Source of the DNA: an uncultured Prevotellaceae bacterium | GTDB taxonomy: Bacteria > Bacteroidota > Bacteroidia > Bacteroidales > Bacteroidaceae | Direction: 5' to 3' | NCBI GenBank assembly: GCA_900318885.1 | Contig: ONMN01000005.1 | Location: forward strand, 1 to 55,047 | DNA length: 55,047 nt | In this document: positions 15,497-22,627 of the stretch, one piece after another | How positions within the stretch are numbered: position 1 is the stretch's first letter | Layout: each line of letters starts with the position of its first letter | Translations under genes and position numbers: made by a program | Notes under the pieces: generated by a model | Databases searched by the model: none | Seen by the model: only the letters and a program-made list of their open reading frames with translations | What the model was told of the DNA's origin: nothing

Positions 15497-16579
15497 TTAC
15501 TCTCCGAAAATCTCCTGCAGACGACTTTGCAGGGCTTTGCCGCGAAGGGCGCGATCGGTAATCTTTCCCTGCGGGTCGATAAGGATATTGTCGGGGATGC
15601 CGTCAATCTTATAGATGGATGCAGCGGCACACTGCCATCCCTTCAGGTCGGAAATCTGCAGCCAGGGCAACTTCAGTTGTTCGACACCTTTCACCCAAGC
15701 CTCTTTCTTGTTGTCGAACGAGACGCCGACTACCTCGAAACCCTTGGCGTGATATTTGTTGTAGGCATCCAACACGTTAGGCATCTCCGCACGGCAGGGA
15801 CCACACCACGAAGCCCAGAAATCTACGAGCACCCACTTGCCGGTGCCTGTCAGCTCGCTGACTTTGTGCATCTTGCCGTCGGTGTCGGCCATTTCCAAGT
15901 CAGTAAACTGCTGACCGATGAAAGCCGTCTTTTCGGCAGGAGCCAGCCTGAAGGCCACGATGTCTCTTGTATGTTTCAGCGCAGGATGGTTGGCAAAGGC
16001 CACCTTCTCCGCTACCAGCTTGTCGTAAGCCCTCAGTCCGTTATCGTAGAAATACATTTCAGCAAAGGCCACAGGAATCAGGGTGTTGCGTTCGTCCACA
16101 AATAACTTATTGACGGAGGCCGTATATTCGCTGAGGAGCTTATCCATCTCTTTATTCAGTTCCTCGGCATGCTCCTTTATCTCAGTCTTCGACTTTCCTG
16201 CGAGTTTTGCCCTAAAGTCTTTCAACGGCTGGTTCATCTGCAAGTCGTAGGCATTCAGCTTCTCGTTCAGCGCTGAACCTTTCACCGTGCTGTCGTTCAT
16301 ATTGATGGTGATAGGTGTACCGTCGTTGAAGAAAGACGTCTCCCAGTCCACATTCTTCACTCTCACAGACAGCAGGGCGTCCTTGTCCACAGCCCCTGCG
16401 AATGCAAACTTACCGTCTGCCACCACCGTACTGTCCAGAAACAGACTGTTGTTTCGGTTGGTCAGATAAACCGTTTTACCATTGTCGTTACTGATTCCGC
16501 TGACGGAATACTTCGTCTGTTGTGCCATTGCCGGCATCACTGCAGCTACCATTGCTGCTATCAATAATACTTTCTTCAT
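15497..16579 (-). CDS. TlpA/thioredoxin-like protein with DUF4369 N-terminal domain
   Basis: Start at 16579 (MKKVLLIAAMVAAVMPAMA); an ATG at 16585 is also in frame. The 360-aa protein has a signal peptide, an N-terminal DUF4369-like beta domain (YSVSGISNDNGKTVYLTNR), a helical Lys/Glu-rich middle, and a C-terminal TlpA-type thioredoxin fold with the redox motif WASWCGPCRAEMP. It is likely a periplasmic disulfide oxidoreductase; Bacteroidales carry many paralogues. It is the second gene of the operon starting at 17373; no promoter of its own is visible. Confidence 0.93.
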   Translation of the reverse strand: MKKVLLIAAMVAAVMPAMAQQTKYSVSGISNDNGKTVYLTNRNNSLFLDSTVVADGKFAFAGAVDKDALLSVRVKNVDWETSFFNDGTPITINMNDSTVKGSALNEKLNAYDLQMNQPLKDFRAKLAGKSKTEIKEHAEELNKEMDKLLSEYTASVNKLFVDERNTLIPVAFAEMYFYDNGLRAYDKLVAEKVAFANHPALKHTRDIVAFRLAPAEKTAFIGQQFTDLEMADTDGKMHKVSELTGTGKWVLVDFWASWCGPCRAEMPNVLDAYNKYHAKGFEVVGVSFDNKKEAWVKGVEQLKLPWLQISDLKGWQCAAASIYKIDGIPDNILIDPQGKITDRALRGKALQSRLQEIFGE

Positions 16580-16605
16580 AATCATATTTTATTTTGGCTG
16601 CATAC

Positions 16606-17373
16606 TTATTTGTTATACCGTCTATTCTTGGCACTGTCAATGTCGTTTTGAAGCTGGTTTACCTTCTTCATATATAATATTCTTTCATGCTGTTCGTCAG
16701 CCATGCCCTCTTCTTCCATCTGCTTTCTTTCCTTCAGATAAGCATCCAGTTCTTCGTCGCTCACGTCCATCATCTGCTTACACTGGGCAAACAGCCGCTG
16801 CATCGTTCTTTTTATTCCACCGCTTAAGATGGCATAGGTCCTGTATTGGAAACGGAGCATGTTCTTTACGCTTAATGTCAGATCGCATTTCTGCATGTCT
16901 TGGAACATCGCCTCGCAAACCTCCGTCTTGTATTGCTGACGGTACTTATAGAATTCTGCCACATTCTCCGTGAATAGCACGTTGCCCACCGTATTGATGG
17001 TCTCAATGCTCGACGAGAATATTTGCTCCGTAGTCTCCGTGTACTCCACACTCGGCACGCTCAAATAAACAATCTCACGAAACATGTCGTATCGCGTCGT
17101 ATCTTCTGCAATCTGCAATTGAGTTTGCATTGCCCTGAGAATCGTCGAGTCGTTATATGCGATAGACTCCAGCGAGTTATACATGTCGTACATCACCATC
17201 ATCACTATCTCGCGCTTCTCCTTCTGCTTCTTGTTATAGTCGATAATCGCCGCCGTTCCGAACGTCAGCGCAATGGACACGGTAGTGGCAAACAGCGACA
17301 ACAGGAATTGCTTCAGCGAACTCATCCCGCTGCCCATCTTCAAACTCTTCGGGGTATGTAGCTTAATGTTCAT
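16606..17373 (-). CDS. Membrane-anchored protein of unknown function
   Basis: I do not recognise this 255-aa protein. It has a short basic N-terminus, one membrane helix at about residues 20-45 (LKQFLLSLFATTVSIALTFG), and a long alpha-helical, charged region with possible coiled coil (EELDAYLKERKQMEEEG; QLQNDIDSAKNRR). The shape, one N-terminal helix followed by KKQKEKRE and a helical body, recalls the DUF6090 group, but I cannot claim it. The ATG follows a clear minus-strand promoter (17389-17420) by about 15 nt, so it heads the operon with the TlpA-like gene, topB and the PorE-like gene. Confidence 0.75.
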   Translation of the reverse strand: MNIKLHTPKSLKMGSGMSSLKQFLLSLFATTVSIALTFGTAAIIDYNKKQKEKREIVMMVMYDMYNSLESIAYNDSTILRAMQTQLQIAEDTTRYDMFREIVYLSVPSVEYTETTEQIFSSSIETINTVGNVLFTENVAEFYKYRQQYKTEVCEAMFQDMQKCDLTLSVKNMLRFQYRTYAILSGGIKRTMQRLFAQCKQMMDVSDEELDAYLKERKQMEEEGMADEQHERILYMKKVNQLQNDIDSAKNRRYNK

Positions 17374-17388
17374 ATTCTATTTTGGCTG

Positions 17389-17420
17389 CGAAGGTACGAA
17401 AAAAAAACGAGCCCACCAAA
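17389..17420 (-). promoter_or_regulatory. Promoter of the 17373-11499 operon, member of the copied promoter family
   Basis: Minus strand: TTTG (complement of 17417-17420), 20 nt, TACCTTCG (complement of 17389-17396). Lies within the 44-bp repeat arm at 17394-17437. Confidence 0.8.
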
Positions 17421-17437
17421 CGATGAGCCCGATTTTT
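17394..17437 (+). repeat. Left arm of a 44-bp inverted repeat (partner 19384-19427)
   Basis: Starts GTACGAAAAAAAA and ends CGATGAGCCCGATTTTT. It equals the reverse complement of 19384-19427 at 40 of 44 positions with no gap. Both arms contain a promoter that reads outward. Confidence 0.85.
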
Positions 17438-17455
17438 GTAGTGTCATTGCTTGGA

Positions 17456-17809
17456 TTACATATCTCCACTAAAGCGAATCTTACTAAAAGTAAGAATTCC
17501 TACCACTAAAATACATGCCACAACAAATGGCAGACTATAAATCAGGGAATCGACAAAGGACATCTTGTAGACATACAAGAACAGATTCATTGGCACGTAT
17601 ATGCTTAGGAACCCTGCAAATACACAATACTTGAAAGGTATCGGCTCTTTTGCCAACTTGACGCTTCTGTTGCAATGGTTGCAGGCGGTTGTATAGTCGG
17701 TGCCTCGGTAAATGTATTTAAGACATCTTTTTAAAGAAATAATTCCGTGACAATATGGGCATTCTCTGACCTTTGGTCTGAGTGTGGCGTCGCAATTTCT
17801 AAGCTTCAT
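17456..17809 (-). CDS. Small zinc-ribbon-like membrane protein with two CxxC pairs
   Basis: The 117-aa protein has the N-terminal pairs CPYC and CNHC separated by 22 residues, then two hydrophobic segments (YCVFAGFLSIYVPMNLFLYV and SLIYSLPFVVACILVVGIL). The pattern resembles the CXXC_20_CXXC (TIGR04104) group of small membrane proteins. Function unknown; metal binding by the four cysteines is likely. It lies 15 nt after the HTH gene, so it is the third gene of a DUF2975/HTH/CXXC operon inside the 44-bp-repeat-bounded segment. Confidence 0.75.
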   Translation of the reverse strand: MKLRNCDATLRPKVRECPYCHGIISLKRCLKYIYRGTDYTTACNHCNRSVKLAKEPIPFKYCVFAGFLSIYVPMNLFLYVYKMSFVDSLIYSLPFVVACILVVGILTFSKIRFSGDM

Positions 17810-17824
17810 AATTACTTATTTTAT

Positions 17825-18040
17825 TTATTCGTCTCTGTATTCAAGGATGTCGCCGGGTTGGCAACCTAATTCGCGGCAGATGGCTTCAAGGGTCGTGAAA
17901 CGCACAGCTTTGGCCTTACCTGTCTTTAGAATTGAGAGGTTTGCGAGGGTCAGACCTACGCGATCAGCCAGTTCACTCAGCGACATTTTGCGCTTAGCCA
18001 TCTCAACATCAAGATTTACTATTATCTTTCCCATAGGCAT
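17825..18040 (-). CDS. YozG/Cro-CI-type HTH regulator
   Basis: The 71-aa protein is a single helix-turn-helix domain: KIIVNLDVEMAKRKMSLSEL, ADRVGLTLANLSILKTGKA, and a C-terminal TLEAICRELGCQPGDILEY. This is the small XRE form that is regularly paired with DUF2975 membrane proteins, as here: its ATG overlaps the DUF2975 stop by one base. A second ATG at 18034 is equally possible. It probably represses or activates its own operon, and the DUF2975 protein may modulate it. Confidence 0.92.
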   Translation of the reverse strand: MPMGKIIVNLDVEMAKRKMSLSELADRVGLTLANLSILKTGKAKAVRFTTLEAICRELGCQPGDILEYRDE

Positions 18041-18504
18041 TATATTGTTAAATCCTGTTCTTCCTTCAGTTTCAGACCGATGGCGAATGCCTCGGCAACA
18101 ATCAGATTAAACACACTGAAAATCATCAAGCCAATGGCTTCGTCGAATGCTTCGGCAAAATTCTCACCTTCCCACAATGTTAAACAAAGACCGAACACTG
18201 TGATGAACAGCAGTCCGACACCAGTGAGTCGGAGCAAGTTGACATTCTCTCCAGTGAGCACGCTGTTTTGGTTCACGTTGAGAATGAAGCGCAAGAAGCA
18301 GACGAACGATACGATGGCAGCCAAAATCACCGCAATACCGAAGAGGAAACCAATTAATGCAGTCCAACCACTTGTGGCTTGATCGGATGCGCCTTTCTGC
18401 CAACCTTCTTGGAAGGCATCGGCACCCATTACAAACGTCGTAACTACCTGTGCTACCATTAGCAGTAGCATCAGCACACAGAAAAAATTCAGTTTCTTTT
18501 TCAT
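18040..18504 (-). CDS. DUF2975 membrane protein
   Basis: The 154-aa protein has four membrane segments (FFCVLMLLLMVAQVVTTFVM; ALIGFLFGIAVILAAIVSFV; LLRLTGVGLLFITVFGLCL; LMIFSVFNLIVAEAFAIGLK) and FILNVNQNSVLTGENVNLLR between the second and third. The arrangement matches DUF2975, which is found with YozG-type HTH regulators. Function unknown. The promoter at 18639-18670 gives a leader of about 125 nt. Confidence 0.85.
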   Translation of the reverse strand: MKKKLNFFCVLMLLLMVAQVVTTFVMGADAFQEGWQKGASDQATSGWTALIGFLFGIAVILAAIVSFVCFLRFILNVNQNSVLTGENVNLLRLTGVGLLFITVFGLCLTLWEGENFAEAFDEAIGLMIFSVFNLIVAEAFAIGLKLKEEQDLTI

Positions 18505-18638
18505 AATACATTATTTTATTATCGTTATACTGTCAGTTTCTGTTCAACTTGGAATACTGCTTAATTGTACCCATATTTTTATTGTTTTAATGATGTTATT
18601 TATTGATTCCGTTTATATGTTTATCGAATTTCGATATG

Positions 18639-18670
18639 CAAAAGTAGGAACTATTTTTCATCCCACCAAA
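18639..18670 (-). promoter_or_regulatory. Promoter of the DUF2975-HTH-CXXC operon
   Basis: Minus strand: TTTG (complement of 18667-18670), 20 nt, TACTTTTG (complement of 18639-18646). An exact consensus match. Confidence 0.8.
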
Positions 18671-18720
18671 CAAAATCGATAAAACTTTATTGTTTTTCAA
18701 TAAATTTAACATTAAAATAA

Positions 18721-18745
18721 ACGGGCCCACCTTCACGATGGACCC
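18721..18745 (-). terminator. Hairpin with T-tract, minus strand
   Basis: Read on the minus strand, CGGGTCCA pairs with TGGGCCCG (one G-T pair) across a 9-nt loop and is followed by TTTATTTT. It stands only about 25 nt after the promoter at 18770-18800, so it would end a very short transcript. It resembles the sequence at 17408-17431, another CCCACC...GATG...CCCG block. Confidence 0.55.
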
Positions 18746-18769
18746 GCAGTTCTGGATGTCTCCAAGGGA

Positions 18770-18800
18770 GAAAGGTACAAAAAAAAGTGAGCTGACCAAA
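18770..18800 (-). promoter_or_regulatory. Minus-strand copy of the repeated promoter block
   Basis: TTTG (complement of 18797-18800), 19 nt, TACCTTTC (complement of 18770-18777). The spacer GGTCAGCTCACTTTTTTTT is the same as at 653-681 and 19399-19427 but lacks one base before GTAC. CCCGATT further upstream is also shared. Confidence 0.65.
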
Positions 18801-18924
18801 TGTTTTCCCGATTATGTTCAATGCTCTTGGCAACTTTTATCTCATAGTTGTCTCTCGTCATGGGAGCACAGTGGAAACTGGAGTGCCTAGTAGGGAAAAG
18901 GTAAAAAAGTAAAAAGGTAAAAAC

Positions 18925-19087
18925 GGCCAAAGCGTTCCAGTTCCAATTGTTCCAATTAAAATTTGGGGTATACAAACCCCTCCTAATAATACATAACTAA
19001 TTGATATATAGATAGTTATATGTATTATAGGGGAAGGTTGGAACATCAAAAAACAAACTGGAACAACTGGAACTGGAACGCACGGCC
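18925..19087. repeat. Large inverted repeat with an inner hairpin
   Basis: The left arm GGCCAAAGCGTTCCAGTTCC... (18925-18953) is complementary to the right arm GGAACAACTGG...GCACGGCC (19060-19087). Inside it, CCCCTCCTAATAATACATAA (from 18977) pairs with the sequence ending TATTATAGGGG (to 19033). The general plan (arms of GGAAC-type words, A/T-rich middle) parallels 342-541. Confidence 0.85.
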
Positions 19088-19118
19088 AATCATCATTCAT
19101 CTAAAAAGCTTAAAATCA

Positions 19119-19355
19119 ATGAATTACAACATTTCAACAACAACACCACCGGCCATGCCGAACCTCGGCAAAGGCACAGAATGTATCAAACTCCTGCTCA
19201 CGCAGACCTCAAAAGACATGTACGAACCCCTCGTTCCGATGCTTTTCCCTTCTCTTGGCGAGCACATCTGCGGTGCAGAATTTCTGTATTCCGACCGCGA
19301 CACCCTCCTTTATTGCCGAATAATGCTGCCTTATTGGGCAATAATGGCGGGTTAA
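19119..19355 (+). pseudogene. Truncated N-terminus of a DUF3987-type protein
   Basis: The frame of 78 codons starts MNYNISTTTPPAMPNLGKG and continues ECIKLLLTQTSKDMYEPLVP and MLFPSLGEHICGAEF. This closely resembles the start of the DUF3987 (primase-like) proteins of Bacteroidales as I remember them. Those run for several hundred residues; here the similarity stops around residue 55 and the frame ends 23 codons later in unrelated sequence. I read it as a relic left by an internal deletion, placed in the expected position just after a large inverted repeat. A short functional peptide is possible but less likely. Confidence 0.6.
19328..19354. repeat. 27-nt block shared with 576-602
   Basis: GCCTTATTGGG...GGCGGGTTA, 24 of 27 identical to 576-602. 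Here it overlaps the end of the relic frame and contains the second half of a TTATTGCC...GGCAATAA dyad. Confidence 0.7.
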
Positions 19356-19383
19356 ACCAAGGCTGATGCCGCGACTACAACAG

Positions 19384-19427
19384 AAAAATCGGGCTCATCG
19401 TTTGGTCAGCTCACTTTTTTTTCGTAC
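19384..19427 (-). repeat. Right arm of the 44-bp inverted repeat (partner 17394-17437)
   Basis: Reverse complement equals 17394-17437 at 40 of 44 positions. The outer 29 nt (19399-19427) are identical, in direct orientation, to 653-681 before mfd. Confidence 0.85.
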
Positions 19428-19432
19428 TTTTG
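19401..19432 (+). promoter_or_regulatory. Promoter of the endonuclease gene
   Basis: TTTG (19401-19404), 20 nt, TACTTTTG (19425-19432), reading out of the repeat arm. The leader to ATG 19452 is about 14 nt. Confidence 0.8.
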
Positions 19433-19451
19433 TGGCTGAAATTGAAAGAAC

Positions 19452-20219
19452 ATGAAGATGAAGCTATATAGCATTATATGTATAGGAGCGGTGGCGGTGG
19501 GGGTGCTGGCGTTCAAGGGCCAAAAGGCCGTGGAGCAGTACGAGATTCCCGCTCCGCTGAAAGACCGTCCTGAGCAGGTGTTGCATCGCAAGGGCTACAC
19601 GACGTCGTATAACGCGACGACGAAGACGCCGAACTGGGTGGCGTGGCACCTGACAGCGGCCCACACGCGTGGCAAGCAGCAACGCCATGAGGAGAAATTC
19701 ATGGAGGACATGGACATTGCCCTGGGCAGTCGTGCCACGGACAACGACTACTATAACTCACGCTACGACCGTGGGCACATGTGTCCGGCGGGCGACAACA
19801 AGTGGGACAAGGAGGCTATGGCGCAGTCGTTTCTGTTTACGAACATCTGTCCGCAGAACCACGGGCTGAACAAATATGAATGGAACGACCTGGAAATGCT
19901 CTGTCGCGAGTGGGCAAGGAAATACGGTGCCGTGGACATTGTCTGCGGGCCGTTGTTCAACACGACAGGCGACCAAAAGACCATCGGGCGCAACAAGGTG
20001 TGGGTGCCCGAGGCATTCTTCAAGGTGGTGCTCTGCAGGAAGGGCAGTCCGAAGGCCATCGGATTCGTCTATCGCAACGAGGGTAAGAAGCAGGCCATGA
20101 AGGATGCCGTGCGTACCGTGGACGAGATAGAACGTCTGACGCGGATGGACTTTTTCCCCGCCTTGGACGACAAGACTGAGACGCGCATAGAGGCGCAGGC
20201 TAATCTGGCCGACTGGTAA
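19452..20219 (+). CDS. DNA/RNA non-specific endonuclease (ExoG/NucA type), exported
   Basis: The 255-aa protein has an N-terminal hydrophobic segment (LYSIICIGAVAVGVLAFKG) that is a signal or anchor. The beta-beta-alpha metal nuclease domain has the catalytic motif DRGH at residues 106-109 (YDRGHMCPAGDNKW), the metal-binding Asn in FTNICPQNHGLNKYEWNDLE, and the substrate-binding VCGPLFN. It probably degrades extracellular or periplasmic nucleic acid for nutrition. It is expressed from a promoter in the 44-bp repeat. The last 20 nt overlap the end of the MATE gene on the other strand. Confidence 0.95.
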   Translation: MKMKLYSIICIGAVAVGVLAFKGQKAVEQYEIPAPLKDRPEQVLHRKGYTTSYNATTKTPNWVAWHLTAAHTRGKQQRHEEKFMEDMDIALGSRATDNDYYNSRYDRGHMCPAGDNKWDKEAMAQSFLFTNICPQNHGLNKYEWNDLEMLCREWARKYGAVDIVCGPLFNTTGDQKTIGRNKVWVPEAFFKVVLCRKGSPKAIGFVYRNEGKKQAMKDAVRTVDEIERLTRMDFFPALDDKTETRIEAQANLADW

Positions 20220-21549
20220 TACGCGAACGCATCATCAGGGTTTGTAGGATACCGCGCATGGCAAGGTAGATGACGAAGGCCAGCCACAGGCCGTGGTTGC
20301 CCATAGTGGACTTTGTCAATAGGAAAACGGCAAAGAAGCAGACGGCAGCGGCGAACGACGACAGGAGCATGCCACGCGTGGCGGTGATGCCGATGAAGAT
20401 GCCGTCCCAGATGAATGCCGCCGCTCCGGCAACGGGAACGAGCCACACCCAAGGGAGAAAACGGCCGGCAGCGGCCAGCACCTGTGGTTCGTCAGTCAGC
20501 AGGCTCACGATGCCTTGTCCTGCCACGACATAGACCAGCGTAAACAGCAGGGTGACGCCTGCGGCCCAGAGAAACAGACAGCGAACGGCATCGCGGAAGG
20601 CGGAAGTGTTGCCTGCTCCGTAGGTCTTACCCCCCAAGGCCTCGCCGGCATAGGCGAAGCCATCCATGAAATAGGAGAAGAAAAGGTAGAGCTGCATCAT
20701 GACCGTATTGACGGAGAGGATGACGGCTCCGCTACGTGCACCAGCCGACGTGAAGTAGAGGGTGACGGCGACGAGGCATAGCGTGCGGAGGAAGATGTCG
20801 CGATTGACGACGAAGAACTGATGGATGTTACGCATCAGTCCCTCGCGTCGGAAATAGGGTAGCAGTCGTCCGTAATATTTCAGCAGCAGGGCTATAGCCG
20901 TGAAAAGCCCGACATATTGTGCGATGAGTGTCCCCAGGGCAACACCCTCGATTTTCATGCCGAAGCCATAGACCAGCGTCAGCGAGACGAGGATGTTGAC
21001 AACGTTCTGGGTGATGGAAATCACCAGGGGAGACTGCGAGTTCTGCATGCCGATGAACCATCCCAGCAGGCTGTATAGTGCCAACGACGCCGGCGCTCCC
21101 CAGATGACGATATGGAAATAGGTGGTGGCGAGAGGTGCGACATCTGGCGTAGGACCTATCAGCGCGAACGCCAACCACCGGATGGGTATCTGTAGCACGA
21201 GGAACAATAGGGCGATGGTCAGCGCGACAGCCAGCGAACGCACCAACAGTCGCGTGACCTCCGTCATGTCGCGACGTCCCAACGCTTGAGCCGTCATTCC
21301 GCTGACGCCCATGCGGAGGAATCCGAAGAGCCAGTAGGCCAGACTGAAAATCATGGACGCCACCGCCACCGCACCAATATATACGGGACTGCCCATGTGG
21401 CCGACAATGGCCACATCGACGAGTCCCAACAGCGGAACGGTGATGTTCGACACTATTGAGGGTACTGCGATGCGCAGAATCTTAGTATGCGTGGTCGTCG
21501 GCAATCTCCTGCTTGTCGAGCTTTTTCTTGTCGATAGCCCACCAGGCAT
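20200..21549 (-). CDS. MATE family efflux transporter (DinF-like)
   Basis: The 449-aa protein has about twelve membrane segments. It carries the MATE/DinF start pattern ILRIAVPSIVSNITVPLLGL followed by VDVAIVGHMGSP, and the typical ALGRRDMTE loop. It exports drugs or metabolites with Na+ or H+. The start is uncertain: the first ATG (21549) lies 68 nt inside cydB and adds about 20 residues before the usual family start. No ATG exists closer to the conserved region, so either the extension is real or a rare start is used. Last gene of the DUF4492-cydA-cydB operon. Confidence 0.9.
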   Translation of the reverse strand: MPGGLSTRKSSTSRRLPTTTHTKILRIAVPSIVSNITVPLLGLVDVAIVGHMGSPVYIGAVAVASMIFSLAYWLFGFLRMGVSGMTAQALGRRDMTEVTRLLVRSLAVALTIALLFLVLQIPIRWLAFALIGPTPDVAPLATTYFHIVIWGAPASLALYSLLGWFIGMQNSQSPLVISITQNVVNILVSLTLVYGFGMKIEGVALGTLIAQYVGLFTAIALLLKYYGRLLPYFRREGLMRNIHQFFVVNRDIFLRTLCLVAVTLYFTSAGARSGAVILSVNTVMMQLYLFFSYFMDGFAYAGEALGGKTYGAGNTSAFRDAVRCLFLWAAGVTLLFTLVYVVAGQGIVSLLTDEPQVLAAAGRFLPWVWLVPVAGAAAFIWDGIFIGITATRGMLLSSFAAAVCFFAVFLLTKSTMGNHGLWLAFVIYLAMRGILQTLMMRSRITSRPD

Positions 21550-22627
21550 AGACAATGTAGGCTAAGACGAAGGGGATGATGAGACTGACGTAGAACATGG
21601 TGCGCAGGGTGAACTCGCTACTGCACGAATTGGCAATGGTCAGCGACGACTGCAGGTCGGCCGTGGAGGGATAGTAGGCCGTGCCATTCCATGCCGACAT
21701 GAGCAGCAGGGGCAGTACGACGAGTACGACGCCAATGCCTGCAGGCCAGATGCCACCGATGTAATCCTTCGACACGATGGTCTTGCCAATGGCAAAGAGC
21801 ACCAGCACCACGCCAATGAGGAAGAGGATGGTGAGTGGCCAGAGCGTGAAGAAATTGTCGAGATACTTGTAAGGCACTATCGAGATGAGCCCTGAGTCGT
21901 CGTAGGCATAGCCGTCCTTCAAGAGCAGGTGGACCAGATAAGCTACAAACAGCACGAGGAAGGGAACGGCAGCTCCGATGAGTCGGACGCTGGCCCGTGA
22001 GCGGATGTCCTCGTCGTCCACATTATTAATAATATAAAGGATGCCCAACACGCGTGCCAGGAACATGACGGCCAGTCCGAACACCAACACCCAGGGGTTG
22101 AGCAGGGCGTCGAGACCATGAGAGGCGTTGGCCCATTGGCTGATGACTGGCGTGATGGCACCCGAGTCGACCAGGTTCTCTTTGGCGACAATAAAGTTGG
22201 AGCCTTCGAAGAATGTTGCCACTGCACCACCAAGGAGTAGTGGTCCTAATAATCCGTTGATAACCAGACACATCTGGAAAGTCTTTACACCAAAGATATT
22301 GCCTAATTTATTCTGGAATTCGTAGCTGACAGCCTGGACGACGAAGGTGAAAAGGATGATCATCCAAAGCCAGTAGGCTCCGCCAAACGAGGTGCTGTAG
22401 AACAGCGGGAAGGAGGCGAAGAAGGCACCGCCGAAGGTGACCAGCGTGGTGAACGTGAACTCCCACTTACGGCCTGTGGAATTGATGATGAGTCGGCGTC
22501 CCTCGTCGGTATAACCCAACGAGCGCACCATCGAGTTGGCACCCTGAACGAACAACAGGAAAACCAGTAATGCACCAAGGAGTGATACCAGGAAGCACCA
22601 GTAGTGCTGTAAGAAATCGTATGTCAT
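21482..22627 (-). CDS. cydB: Cytochrome bd ubiquinol oxidase subunit II
   Basis: The 381-aa protein has eight to nine membrane segments and begins MTYDFLQHYWCFLVSLLGAL, typical of Bacteroidales CydB. With CydA it forms the bd oxidase, which oxidises quinol and reduces oxygen to water with high affinity, useful to a gut anaerobe meeting traces of oxygen. Its ATG overlaps the cydA stop (ATGA), so the subunits are translationally coupled. Its 3' end overlaps the likely MATE start. Confidence 0.96.
   Translation of the reverse strand: MTYDFLQHYWCFLVSLLGALLVFLLFVQGANSMVRSLGYTDEGRRLIINSTGRKWEFTFTTLVTFGGAFFASFPLFYSTSFGGAYWLWMIILFTFVVQAVSYEFQNKLGNIFGVKTFQMCLVINGLLGPLLLGGAVATFFEGSNFIVAKENLVDSGAITPVISQWANASHGLDALLNPWVLVFGLAVMFLARVLGILYIINNVDDEDIRSRASVRLIGAAVPFLVLFVAYLVHLLLKDGYAYDDSGLISIVPYKYLDNFFTLWPLTILFLIGVVLVLFAIGKTIVSKDYIGGIWPAGIGVVLVVLPLLLMSAWNGTAYYPSTADLQSSLTIANSCSSEFTLRTMFYVSLIIPFVLAYIVYAWWAIDKKKLDKQEIADDHAY

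Larger units (their letters stand above)
18505..19118. other. Gene-poor stretch: promoters, hairpins and a large inverted repeat
   Basis: I see no convincing gene. From left to right: the DUF2975 promoter (18639-18670, minus), a hairpin with T-tract (18721-18745, minus), a second minus-strand promoter with the copied spacer (18770-18800), and A/G words of 8 nt (about 18893-18923). The large inverted repeat with inner hairpin (18925-19087) follows, directly upstream of the DUF3987 relic. Confidence 0.7.

Noticed and set aside
18596-18799. 67-codon minus-strand frame between the two promoters
   Set aside because: It would start inside the promoter block and run through a terminator and the DUF2975 promoter; no protein-like features.
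17394-19427. Classical insertion sequence
   Set aside because: There are inverted repeats, but no transposase gene and no clear target-site duplication at the outer ends; the arms also work as promoters, so a plain IS call is not supported.
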